Below, piece after piece: positions 1-6,180 of a DNA stretch of 12,888 nucleotides (within the stretch, counting starts at the first letter, position 1; every line of letters begins with the position of its first letter). This stretch comes from Chloroflexota bacterium. GTDB lineage: Bacteria; Chloroflexota; Anaerolineae; Promineifilales; Promineifilaceae. The stretch spans positions 1 through 12,888 of the forward strand of contig QQUD01000615.1 of assembly GCA_008501785.1 (NCBI GenBank), written 5' to 3'. A model generated the notes under the pieces. The model was given only the letters and a program-made list of their open reading frames with translations, made no database searches and was not told the origin of the DNA. Position numbers and translations under genes: made by a program.

Positions 1-488
1 AATGAAAGCACGGCTAACCCTTGCAGTATCATCATGCTCGATCCCGCCAACACATTGCTGATAGTAAAACCGGTGCGCAAATAAAAAACGAGCATCAAGC
101 CGCCGCTCAGTAACGCAACGTAGACAATTAACAATCCCACAAATCCCAACCATTTGCCTAACACGACCTCCCAACGTCGCACTGGTTTGGTAAGAATCGT
201 ATCGATGGTATGGGAATCGATTTCGCCAGAAATAGCTGTGACAGATGTGAGCACGGTCATCATAATGATCAGAAAATTGACAACATAGAGTCCGGCAGAG
301 AGCAGCAAACCGGTGGCAATCTCCATATTTTCTCGATCCATATCAATTGCATCAAGTTCGGCAACAATGTAATGTAAACCAATCCCGAAAACGGCTAAGA
401 AGCTGATAGCCATCAGTAAACCCAGCCACAAAATGCGGCGGCGCTGTGTTTCTTGAATCGTGAGTTGGGCAATAATCAGGATGGTCAT
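1..488 (-). CDS. ABC-2 type transporter permease, N-terminal part (cut by window edge)
   Basis: This is the membrane subunit of an ABC exporter; about 162 residues are visible before the window edge. My translation from ATG at 488 begins MTILIIAQLTIQETQRRR, a short amphipathic cytosolic start. A first membrane helix follows (about residues 22-44), then a second (about 63-85), a cytosolic stretch containing GEIDSHTIDTILTKPVRRWE, and a further helix beginning at the KWLGFVGLL segment. An 'EI..+TI..++L.+PV+R.E...GK' signature between helices is typical of ABC-2/NosY-like permeases. The ATG overlaps the TGA of the ATPase gene as ATGA, so the pair is probably translationally coupled and forms one transporter. 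Substrate cannot be told from sequence. No stop or frameshift is seen in the visible part. Confidence 0.88.
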   Translation of the reverse strand, partial: MTILIIAQLTIQETQRRRILWLGLLMAISFLAVFGIGLHYIVAELDAIDMDRENMEIATGLLLSAGLYVVNFLIIMMTVLTSVTAISGEIDSHTIDTILTKPVRRWEVVLGKWLGFVGLLIVYVALLSGGLMLVFYLRTGFTISNVLAGSSMMILQGLAVLS

Positions 489-1417
489 GCGTCGCTCCCG
501 ATGATGCGCAGGAATTGCTCTTCAAGTGAGAGCGCGTGAGGTGATAGTTCGTAAAGCGTGTGCCCATTGGCAATGAGCCAGTTGGCAAGCTGTGGTAGAT
601 GTGCTTCAGAAGGTAGGGTGAGGTGAAAACGGCCGTTTCCATCATGCCATCGTGCCTGCGAATCCCATTCCCGTAACTCCTCCATGAGTTTTTCGGTTGG
701 CTGCCCTACCCGCAGCACGATTTGGATGGTGTCAGAAGCAAAATCAGTCAATGTGGTTGTTTGCAAAATAGAGCCTTCTCGAATAAAAGCCACCCGGTCA
801 CACGTTTGTTCGACTTCGCTAAGCAAGTGGGAGTTGAGAAATACGGCCGTTCCCCGCTCCCGCAATTGATTGATAATATCTCGCACCAGACGCCGCCCTA
901 AAGGGTCTAACCCAGAGGTTGGTTCGTCTAAAAATACAAGCTCAGGGTCGTTCAGCAGTGCCTGTGCCAAACCAATGCGCTGCAACATGCCCTTAGAAAA
1001 CGTGCGCAGTGGTGCATCAAACTGGTTCTCTAAACCAACCAGCGATAGCAGTTGCGGGATTTTTTGTTTGCGGGTGTGTTTGGCAATGCCAAATAAACGG
1101 CCGTGTAAATCTAAAAATTCAGCCGCCTTCAGCCATTCATGAAAACGAAAATGCTCTGGCAAGAATCCGATTTTTTGGCGGGTGATACGATTTCCTAATG
1201 GTTGACCCAGTAATGAAGCGGACCCAGCCGTTGGTTTGAGCAAGCTTAACAGCATTTTGACAGATGTGGTCTTGCCTGCGCCATTTGGCCCGAGAAACCC
1301 AAACACATCTCCCCGTTTGACCTGGAGTGTGAAGTCGGAAACGGCCGTTTTGCCACCAAACTGCTTTTTCAACCCACGTGCATCAATTGCCAGATGGTTT
1401 GTCAGTGTCATAGTCAT
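485..1417 (-). CDS. ABC transporter ATP-binding protein
   Basis: This 310-residue nucleotide-binding subunit powers the ABC-2 permease encoded immediately downstream. Visible motifs are Walker A GPNGAGKT (residues 43-50), a signature FSKGMLQR (140-147), Walker B LVFLDEP with D164 and catalytic E165, the D-loop SGLD (168-171) and the switch histidine H197 in LNSHLLSE. The Q-loop region reads GFLPEHF, so a glutamate stands where many ABC ATPases have the Q-loop glutamine; this variant is seen in ABC-2 type exporters. Residues after about 225 form a C-terminal extension of the kind found in such ATPases, for which I assign no function. ATG at 1417 lies about 30 bases after the upstream gene; a second ATG two codons later is an alternative. 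Three ACGGCCGT elements lie in or at the ends of its conserved core (KTAV, HGRL, GTAV) and one near the C-terminus (NGRF). Confidence 0.95.
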   Translation of the reverse strand: MTMTLTNHLAIDARGLKKQFGGKTAVSDFTLQVKRGDVFGFLGPNGAGKTTSVKMLLSLLKPTAGSASLLGQPLGNRITRQKIGFLPEHFRFHEWLKAAEFLDLHGRLFGIAKHTRKQKIPQLLSLVGLENQFDAPLRTFSKGMLQRIGLAQALLNDPELVFLDEPTSGLDPLGRRLVRDIINQLRERGTAVFLNSHLLSEVEQTCDRVAFIREGSILQTTTLTDFASDTIQIVLRVGQPTEKLMEELREWDSQARWHDGNGRFHLTLPSEAHLPQLANWLIANGHTLYELSPHALSLEEQFLRIIGSDA

Positions 1418-1446
1418 CTTTGATGATTCAATTTTTGTTTGAAAGA

Positions 1447-2445
1447 TTATCGTAAATTGCCAACTAATTCTTGCAAATCAACCGTATTCCCTTCCTGAAT
1501 CAGCAAGTGAATGATGCCGTCTCGCTGCCAAACAAGTGCGCTCGATTGACCATCGAGGCTGTCGAGCAGAATCCCGCTGTTGCCTTCAACAGTGACTTCG
1601 CTGAAGGTAGCGGCTTCTTGTGGGATGGGGAGCAGCAGCGTGCTGGTCCAGTCAATTTGGGCGGCTAACCGGTTGGCTTCGGCTTCACTCATGCCCAAGA
1701 TTTGCAATAAGGCGCTGCCCAGTAAGGTCGAATCAAAATCATTAGGATAGTCGACAATAGGGCTTTCGGTTTGCATGAGCATGATGCCACTTTCCCACTG
1801 CTGCTGCACGCCAGCAAACACCGTGATGTGGATATTGGCGTTTTCCAGATCATCAGGCAGTACGTTCGCATTCACCCCAGCCGCTTCTAAGATAGCGCGT
1901 GTGCCTTCAGGGTCGATTTTGAAACGGCCGTATCCACCATCTGTCACAAAAACAGTGGTTGGTTCACCTAAGTCTGAGAGCGTTCGAACTCCCTCTATTC
2001 CAGTAAGGCTTTGTGCCTCGCGCAGCGAATCAACCTCAGTTGCCGCACCGGGTTCTTCAAAAATTTCGAGTTCACCGGGCGAAAGTCCTAAATCGGCAAT
2101 CTTTTCTAACATGGCAATTTGCTCTGGTGAGATAGAAATAGCCGCAAATTTTTGGACACGGAAGCGGCCTAAAAAGTCGCTGGCAGCGGCGCGGACGGTG
2201 GGGAAGCTGAAGGCTGTGCCGAAGAAGAGGATGAGGAAAACGGCCGTTAAGGCTGCCCGTCGTGCGGGTGCCAGGAAAAACGCTTGCAGTCGTACACCAA
2301 GCGTTTGCTGCTGCTCCAGATCAATTCGCTGCTGCAAACGGGCCAGTGCTTGTCCTGCCGGTCGCGGTGCATCTTCGGCTTCTGGCTGCAACAGCGCTAA
2401 TTTATTCATAACCTCCTGCATTTGTTTATCCTGTTCGTTCATCAT
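1447..2445 (-). CDS. Predicted membrane-anchored anti-sigma-like protein
   Basis: This protein of about 332 residues probably controls the ECF sigma factor encoded just upstream. It has an N-terminal cytosolic part of about 60 residues (MMNEQDKQMQEVMNKLALL...), which is helical and Gln/Arg rich. One membrane helix follows (ALTAVFLILFFGTAFSF, about residues 66-82), then a large external domain of about 245 residues. The N-terminal part lacks the His/Cys zinc-binding motif of ZAS anti-sigma factors, so the assignment rests on topology and gene order. The reading frame stays open to a GTG at 2478, but that codon sits inside a palindromic repeat. I therefore prefer the ATG at 2445 (a second ATG follows directly at 2442). 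It is likely in one operon with the sigma gene and the ABC transporter. The external domain could sense an envelope signal. It was not recognised as a specific named family. Confidence 0.7.
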   Translation of the reverse strand: MMNEQDKQMQEVMNKLALLQPEAEDAPRPAGQALARLQQRIDLEQQQTLGVRLQAFFLAPARRAALTAVFLILFFGTAFSFPTVRAAASDFLGRFRVQKFAAISISPEQIAMLEKIADLGLSPGELEIFEEPGAATEVDSLREAQSLTGIEGVRTLSDLGEPTTVFVTDGGYGRFKIDPEGTRAILEAAGVNANVLPDDLENANIHITVFAGVQQQWESGIMLMQTESPIVDYPNDFDSTLLGSALLQILGMSEAEANRLAAQIDWTSTLLLPIPQEAATFSEVTVEGNSGILLDSLDGQSSALVWQRDGIIHLLIQEGNTVDLQELVGNLR

Positions 2446-2458
2446 GCTTCTCGCTCTG

Positions 2459-2486
2459 GTAGGGTTGTGGCGTGCCACAACCCTAC
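2459..2486. repeat. GTAG...CTAC palindromic repeat P1
   Basis: The left arm GTAGGGTTGTGG (2459-2470) is perfectly complementary to CCACAACCCTAC (2475-2486), with CGTG between them. The hairpin lies at the junction of the sigma-factor gene and the anti-sigma-like gene and contains the sigma gene's TAG stop (2483-2485). It has no U-run, so a terminator role is unlikely. It could damp or stabilise the operon transcript between the two genes. Confidence 0.85.
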
Positions 2487-3073
2487 ACTCCTGATACCTC
2501 TTCGTAAACTTTTTTGAAGTCGTTCATTGCTCGTTTCAGTAATGTGCCTACCGAACTTGGCTTGACCTGACAAACATCGGCACATTCTGCGTAGCTGAAT
2601 CCCATTTGGCGCAAAAGCAGCAGTTGGGTGTGTCTTTCTGGTAGTTGGGAGAGGGCGGTGCGAACGGCCGTTTCTGCCTCTCGTCGTTCAACCTCTTTAT
2701 CAACCCCCGGTGAACCTGATGGGTCTGGGACCAAAAATGTATCCCGCTGCCAGCGCCGTTTGCGATCACGCACGGCGTTGTAGCCCGTGTTGGTGGCGGT
2801 GCGATAGAGCCATGCGCTGATATTGTGCTCGCGTCGTTGGAAAAATCGCTTTTGATAGGCGTGGTTGTACAGCTTCAGAAAAACTTCCTGCAGCAAATCT
2901 TCTGCTTCGGCGCGATTACCGACCAATCGATACAGCAGCCCATACACCCGGTCATAATGTCGATAAAACAGGGTGTCAAATGAGGCACTGTCGCCTTGAC
3001 TGATTCGTTCTAATAATAAATTATCCGATAACGTCGTCACATCGGTTCCTTTGCTGTCCAACGAATTGCGCAA
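2483..3073 (-). CDS. ECF-type RNA polymerase sigma factor (sigma-70 family)
   Basis: This 196-residue protein would direct RNA polymerase to a dedicated set of promoters. Region 2 spans about residues 33-108, with the core-binding and -10 recognition helices (FDTLFYRHYDRVYGLLYRLV, then AEDLLQEVFLKLY and SAWLYRTATN). Region 4 spans about 137-190, with LPERHTQLLLLRQ and the helix-turn-helix FSYAECADVCQVKPSSVGTLLKRA. Regions 1.1 and 3 are absent, as expected for the ECF group. The start is TTG at 3073; AGAGAGG lies four bases upstream on the coding strand, which supports it. The gene leads a four-gene minus-strand set: sigma, membrane regulator, ABC ATPase, permease. No ECF-type autoregulatory promoter was evident by eye. 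The stop codon lies inside repeat P1, and an ACGGCCGT element encodes ETAVRT at the start of region 4. Confidence 0.95.
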   Translation of the reverse strand: MRNSLDSKGTDVTTLSDNLLLERISQGDSASFDTLFYRHYDRVYGLLYRLVGNRAEAEDLLQEVFLKLYNHAYQKRFFQRREHNISAWLYRTATNTGYNAVRDRKRRWQRDTFLVPDPSGSPGVDKEVERREAETAVRTALSQLPERHTQLLLLRQMGFSYAECADVCQVKPSSVGTLLKRAMNDFKKVYEEVSGV

Positions 3074-3077
3074 TTCA

Positions 3078-3083
3078 CCTCTC
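3078..3083 (-). promoter_or_regulatory. Ribosome binding site deciding a TTG start
   Basis: GAGAGG on the minus strand is followed by four bases and TTG at 3073. This supports the TTG as the sigma-factor start rather than the internal GTG eleven codons later. A small hairpin (ACACCA-TTG-TGGTGT, 3087-3101) lies just upstream in the leader. Confidence 0.55.
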
Positions 3084-3114
3084 TAAACACCATTGTGGTG
3101 TGATTTGTGACAAG

Positions 3115-3198
3115 AGAAGTGAGGAGTGAATAGTGAACCGTAAATTGTGTTCCTTACTATCCACTATTCACTACCCACTACCCACTTCTTACTTCCTT
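3115..3198. repeat. Array of twelve degenerate heptamers (array B)
   Basis: The stretch reads in strict steps of seven bases: AGAAGTG, AGGAGTG, AATAGTG, AACCGTA, AATTGTG, TTCCTTA, CTATCCA, CTATTCA, CTACCCA, CTACCCA, CTTCTTA, CTTCCTT. The first half is G-rich and the second half is its approximate complement; AGTGAATAGTG (3125-3135) and CACTATTCACT (3162-3172) pair perfectly. The transcript could therefore fold into an imperfect hairpin. The array lies between the methyltransferase and sigma genes, and encodes the methyltransferase's last six residues (KEVRSG) and its stop. It resembles the short tandemly repeated repetitive sequences known from cyanobacteria. Confidence 0.85.
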
Positions 3199-3873
3199 CC
3201 AGCCAAACACCTGATCATACGATTCTTGCCAGGGTTGGGTATTGACGCCTTCGAGTCCCAGATTGGTGAGCAGGGTTTCGAAGGCGGTGACGTCGTGGTA
3301 GCGGGTGAGGAATGCTTTGCCTTCAAAACCTCGGCGGCGCGTGACCATGAGCAGGCCGCCCGGTTTGAGCACGCGCACCATTTCTCGTAAAGCGGCCGTT
3401 TCTGATGGGAAAAATTCTAAAGATTCGAGACAAGTAGACCCATCAAAGCTGTTGTCAGGAAACGGCAGGTTGTCGGCTGTTTGTTGGATGAGGGGGGCGC
3501 GGTGGCGAAACGGCCGTAATTTCTTCTTCGCCAGGGCCAACATTTTGGTTGAGGCATCTACACCAACAACACGTCCATGAAATCGCGGTTCGTTCAATAA
3601 TGTGAGCGGCACACGACCGGTTCCCGTGGCGACATCCAAAATCAGTGGCGCGGGAATATGGCGCAAATTGTGCATAATTGGCTGGGCAATAAAAAATTGC
3701 TCCCATTCCGGATCAAACTCTTTGATACCATCATATTTGTGCGCTGTTATGTCATACAACCAAACGACCATGTGGCGTCCTAAAAATACGCCTTCCGTTG
3801 TCACAAGCAACCAATATGCAAGGCCACTTATGAATAAAATTATGAAAAATGAACTAAGAATTTTGATCCACAT
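3178..3873 (-). CDS. Class I SAM-dependent methyltransferase with N-terminal membrane anchor
   Basis: This 231-residue protein would transfer a methyl group from S-adenosylmethionine to an unknown acceptor. The SAM-binding motif I ILDVATGTGR is at residues 78-87, the acidic residue ending strand 2 is D106 (VVGVDAST), motif III is ADNLPFPDNSFD (133-144), and the post-motif LKPGG is at 169-173. This is the arrangement of the Methyltransf_11/UbiE-like group. Residues 5-24 (ILSSFFIILFISGLAYWLLV) form a clear membrane helix, unusual for this mostly soluble family, so the enzyme probably sits at the inner face of the membrane and may act on a lipid or quinone. ATG at 3873 has no Shine-Dalgarno; it begins directly beside heptamer array A. 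The last six codons and the stop are made of array B, so the natural C-terminus may have been altered by the repeat. It follows two dehydrogenase/epimerase genes on the same strand, and a shared pathway is possible. Confidence 0.9.
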   Translation of the reverse strand: MWIKILSSFFIILFISGLAYWLLVTTEGVFLGRHMVVWLYDITAHKYDGIKEFDPEWEQFFIAQPIMHNLRHIPAPLILDVATGTGRVPLTLLNEPRFHGRVVGVDASTKMLALAKKKLRPFRHRAPLIQQTADNLPFPDNSFDGSTCLESLEFFPSETAALREMVRVLKPGGLLMVTRRRGFEGKAFLTRYHDVTAFETLLTNLGLEGVNTQPWQESYDQVFGWKEVRSG

Positions 3874-3876
3874 TTG

Positions 3877-3960
3877 TTAGTAGTTGGTAGACGGTGAACG
3901 GTAAACGGTGAACGGTGAATAGTGAACCGAATACCGAATACTGTTTACTGTTCACCGAAT
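3877..3960. repeat. Array of twelve degenerate heptamers (array A)
   Basis: The units in strict register are TTAGTAG, TTGGTAG, ACGGTGA, ACGGTAA, ACGGTGA, ACGGTGA, ATAGTGA, ACCGAAT, ACCGAAT, ACTGTTT, ACTGTTC, ACCGAAT. Bases 3892-3909 can pair with 3940-3957 (18 positions, two of them G-U in the plus-sense transcript). The array fills the whole gap between the methyltransferase and the downstream-placed dehydrogenase gene and supplies the latter's last codons and TGA stop. It shares the 15-mer GTGAATAGTGAACCG (3915-3929) with array B (3126-3140) in the same orientation. Confidence 0.87.
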
Positions 3961-4956
3961 TATTCCTTCTTCTCGTAACCAAACCTCCGTGCGCTTCATC
4001 CCTTTGGGGATGGGAACGCGCACTTGGTAGCCTAGCATTTTTTCGGCCTTTGTGGTTGGGTATTGAACCTTTAAGCGAGATTGTTTAAGCCGTCCGCGAT
4101 TGATGGGAAGCTTCAGACGCAGCAGTTTGTTGATCACGATGATGATGTTTGTAGCCCACAACGGGATTTGTCGGGGCTGACGGCCACACATTTTGCCGTA
4201 ATATGTAAAAAATTCGCGCAAGGTGATGGCGGGATCACAGATGTTGAAAGCTTCGTTGGTGGCGGCGGGGTGAACGGCCGTTAACAACAAGCCATCCACC
4301 ACATTGTCAATATAAGCCGGATATGCGTGTCCTGACCCATCACCAAAAATCACAGGTAATCCCTTTTGCACTAAATCAAGCATCGCCAGCGTCCATTGAT
4401 CCGACTCGGGGCCGTACACCATGCTGGTGCGTATCACCGCCACCTCAATGCCTAATTCGTTTGCCAGTGCCATTGCTCGCTGTTCGGCAAGCGCTTTGGT
4501 ACGGCCGTATATTTCCACTTGTTCCGTATCCAACGGCAGCGTTTCATTCATAACTGGTTGCGTTGGAAACCCATAGGCAGAAATTGTACTGGCAAATACC
4601 ACACGGGATACACCCATTGTGGCAGCTTGCTTGATTACTTGCTTCGTTGCATTTACGTTGATGGAATGTGCCAGCTCTGCTGAACCACCGAATCGTCCTA
4701 ACCGAGCCGCCAAATGAAAAACAATCTCTATTCCAGCCAGGTGCTTTGCCATTATCGCTTGGTTTTGAATATCGGCCTGCACAAGCTGCACACCAACCTC
4801 GGCTAATTGGGCTGTTTTGTCGAGATTGAGATCGATGCCGGTCACAACGGCTTTTTCTTCTGCGGCTAGTCGCAGTGCCAGCCGTCTACCGATAAAACCA
4901 CCAATGCCGGTAATCAAAATTTGCTTGCCTTGCAATGCGCCATTCAGATATGACAT
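3952..4956 (-). CDS. NAD-dependent epimerase/dehydratase family protein (extended SDR), second of a tandem pair
   Basis: This is a nucleotide-sugar or steroid-like extended short-chain dehydrogenase of about 334 residues. Numbered from ATG at 4956, the dinucleotide-binding glycines GIGGFIG are at 17-23. An aspartate ends strand 2 (TGIDLN, D42), which usually favours NAD. An adenine-pocket motif FHLAARLG follows, then a catalytic serine/threonine region ASTISAYG and YGRTK with Y150 and K154. The frame is open to TTG at 4968, but the paralogue aligns at MSYLNGAL, so I prefer ATG 4956 (ATG 4959 is one codon longer). It starts four bases after the stop of the upstream paralogue, so the two are co-transcribed. 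By eye about half of the residues are shared with that paralogue. The substrate is not predictable. The final Ile-Arg-stop is formed by heptamer array A. Confidence 0.9.
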   Translation of the reverse strand: MSYLNGALQGKQILITGIGGFIGRRLALRLAAEEKAVVTGIDLNLDKTAQLAEVGVQLVQADIQNQAIMAKHLAGIEIVFHLAARLGRFGGSAELAHSINVNATKQVIKQAATMGVSRVVFASTISAYGFPTQPVMNETLPLDTEQVEIYGRTKALAEQRAMALANELGIEVAVIRTSMVYGPESDQWTLAMLDLVQKGLPVIFGDGSGHAYPAYIDNVVDGLLLTAVHPAATNEAFNICDPAITLREFFTYYGKMCGRQPRQIPLWATNIIIVINKLLRLKLPINRGRLKQSRLKVQYPTTKAEKMLGYQVRVPIPKGMKRTEVWLREEGIIR

Positions 4957-4960
4957 CATT

Positions 4961-5977
4961 CTACTCAATCATACCCACTTCTCGCAGCCAACATTCTGTT
5001 TGTTGCATGCCTTGCGGCACAGGAACTCGCATTTTGTATGCTAACAGCTCTTCAGCTTTAGTTGTTGGGTATTCGATTTTGAGTGCGAGTCGTTTCAGCC
5101 GGTCTGGGTCGATGGGCAGCTTGAGGTTGAACCATTTATTGAGTGTGACCATGATGTTGGCAACCCAAAACGGTAGTCTACGCGGTTTACGGCCACACAT
5201 GTTGCCGTAATAGTCGAAGAATTCGCGCATGGAGAGTACGGGGTCGCTAAAGTTAAAGGCTTCACCGACGGCGGCAGGGTGAACGGCCGTTAACAGCATC
5301 CCATCCACTAAATTATCAACATACACCGGATAGATCGTGCCCGACCCATTCCCAAACACGACCGGAACGCCCTTTTTGATTAGCTTGACAATGTTGATTG
5401 TCCAACTGTCTGCGCGAGGCCCATAAACGAGGGCGGGACGCACGATGGTCAACTCAAGCCCTAATTCATTTGCCAATGCAGTGGCGCGATATTCACCGAT
5501 AGCTTTGGTACGGCCGTAAATGATCATCTGTTCAGGGTCAAGCGGCGTGTCTTCGTAAATGCGTTGGGTTTTTGGGAATTCGTATGCGGCAATTGAGCTA
5601 ACCAGTACTAAGCGTCTGACGCCTGCTGCCGCTGCCTGCTTCACCAGCGATTCCGTTGCCGTGACATTGAGCTTATACGCCCGCTCATCACCAAGGCCAT
5701 GCCGTCCCAGCCATGCGGCCACATGGAAGATAATCTCCTGATTGTTTACAACCGTTTCCATCTTCTCATAGTCAGAAAGATCGGCATGTACCAAATTTAC
5801 ACCAGCTTCTTTGACAAAGGCAGCTTTGTCCAGATTGCGTCCTGTGCCGGTGACAATGGCTCCTTCTTCTGTGGCTAGCCGCTGGGCCAGCCGACCCCCA
5901 ACAAACCCTGTCGCTCCAGTGACAAGCACATTTTTATTTTGTAATGCACCTTTGAGTGCTCCATTTAGATATGACAT
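4961..5977 (-). CDS. NAD(P)-dependent epimerase/dehydratase family protein (extended SDR), first of a tandem pair
   Basis: This extended SDR of about 338 residues has GATGFVG at 21-27 (from ATG 5977), FHVAAWLGRHG, the catalytic serine region LVSSIAAYE, and YGRTK with Y154 and K158. Strand 2 ends TGTGRN, with an arginine (R47) instead of the acidic residue in the neighbouring paralogue, a pattern that usually favours NADP. The C-terminal part (REFFDYYGNMCGRKPRRLPFW) matches the sterol/sugar-dehydrogenase-like branch, but no substrate can be named. The frame is open to TTG at 5983; ATG 5977 is preferred because a -10-like TACAAT ends six bases before it and there is no Shine-Dalgarno, suggesting a leaderless message. 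It is the first gene of the minus-strand run, and a tandem duplication produced its neighbour. Confidence 0.9.
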   Translation of the reverse strand: MSYLNGALKGALQNKNVLVTGATGFVGGRLAQRLATEEGAIVTGTGRNLDKAAFVKEAGVNLVHADLSDYEKMETVVNNQEIIFHVAAWLGRHGLGDERAYKLNVTATESLVKQAAAAGVRRLVLVSSIAAYEFPKTQRIYEDTPLDPEQMIIYGRTKAIGEYRATALANELGLELTIVRPALVYGPRADSWTINIVKLIKKGVPVVFGNGSGTIYPVYVDNLVDGMLLTAVHPAAVGEAFNFSDPVLSMREFFDYYGNMCGRKPRRLPFWVANIMVTLNKWFNLKLPIDPDRLKRLALKIEYPTTKAEELLAYKMRVPVPQGMQQTECWLREVGMIE

Positions 5978-5983
5978 GGGCAA

Positions 5984-5989
5984 ATTGTA
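5984..5989 (-). promoter_or_regulatory. -10-like box for a probable leaderless SDR transcript
   Basis: TACAAT (minus strand) ends six bases before ATG 5977, so transcription would begin at or beside the A of the start codon. There is no ribosome binding site and no convincing -35. An ACGGCCGT element (5997-6004) lies just upstream, where the -10/-35 spacer would be. Confidence 0.4.
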
Positions 5990-6115
5990 TCGGGAAACGG
6001 CCGTCTCGAAAACTATAGTACTGGTTAAGACACCTTGTAAGTCCCAATTGGTAGATATGAAACGGTCTCATCCTTAAATTGGTGGGTAATTGGTCCAGAT
6101 AGCCAATCTACCCCA

Positions 6116-6151
6116 TTGAGATGCTAAATTTGAGTCAGTAGAATAGCATCT
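6116..6151 (+). promoter_or_regulatory. Sigma-70-type promoter with overlapping inverted repeat (possible operator)
   Basis: TTGAGA (6116-6121), a 17-base spacer and TAGAAT (6139-6144) form a good housekeeping-type promoter for the membrane-protein gene at 6181. The inverted repeat AGATGCTA (6119-6126) / TAGCATCT (6144-6151), with 17 bases between, overlaps the -35 and the end of the -10. A dimeric regulator could bind there; a leader hairpin is less likely, because the left arm is upstream of the start of transcription. Confidence 0.5.
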
Positions 6152-6180
6152 AAAACATTTTATTAATTTGCGAGAGAATT

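Noticed and set aside
2443..2478. GTG at 2478 as start of the anti-sigma-like gene
   Set aside because: It lies inside a dispersed palindrome and overlaps nothing resembling a ribosome binding site. The ATG pair at 2445/2442 starts a protein with ordinary composition.
1775..2494. Long open frame (239 residues) on the plus strand opposite the anti-sigma-like gene
   Set aside because: It is the antisense of a gene with coherent operon context. The translation is Ser/Cys/Arg-rich without domains, and there is no ribosome binding site.
3115..3960. Heptamer arrays as a CRISPR array
   Set aside because: Units are seven bases, degenerate and without spacers, and no cas gene is nearby.
5978..6180. 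Small RNA or riboswitch in the divergent gap between the SDR and membrane genes
   Set aside because: Only promoter-like sequences and one inverted repeat are visible; there is no compact multi-helix fold or known riboswitch motif.
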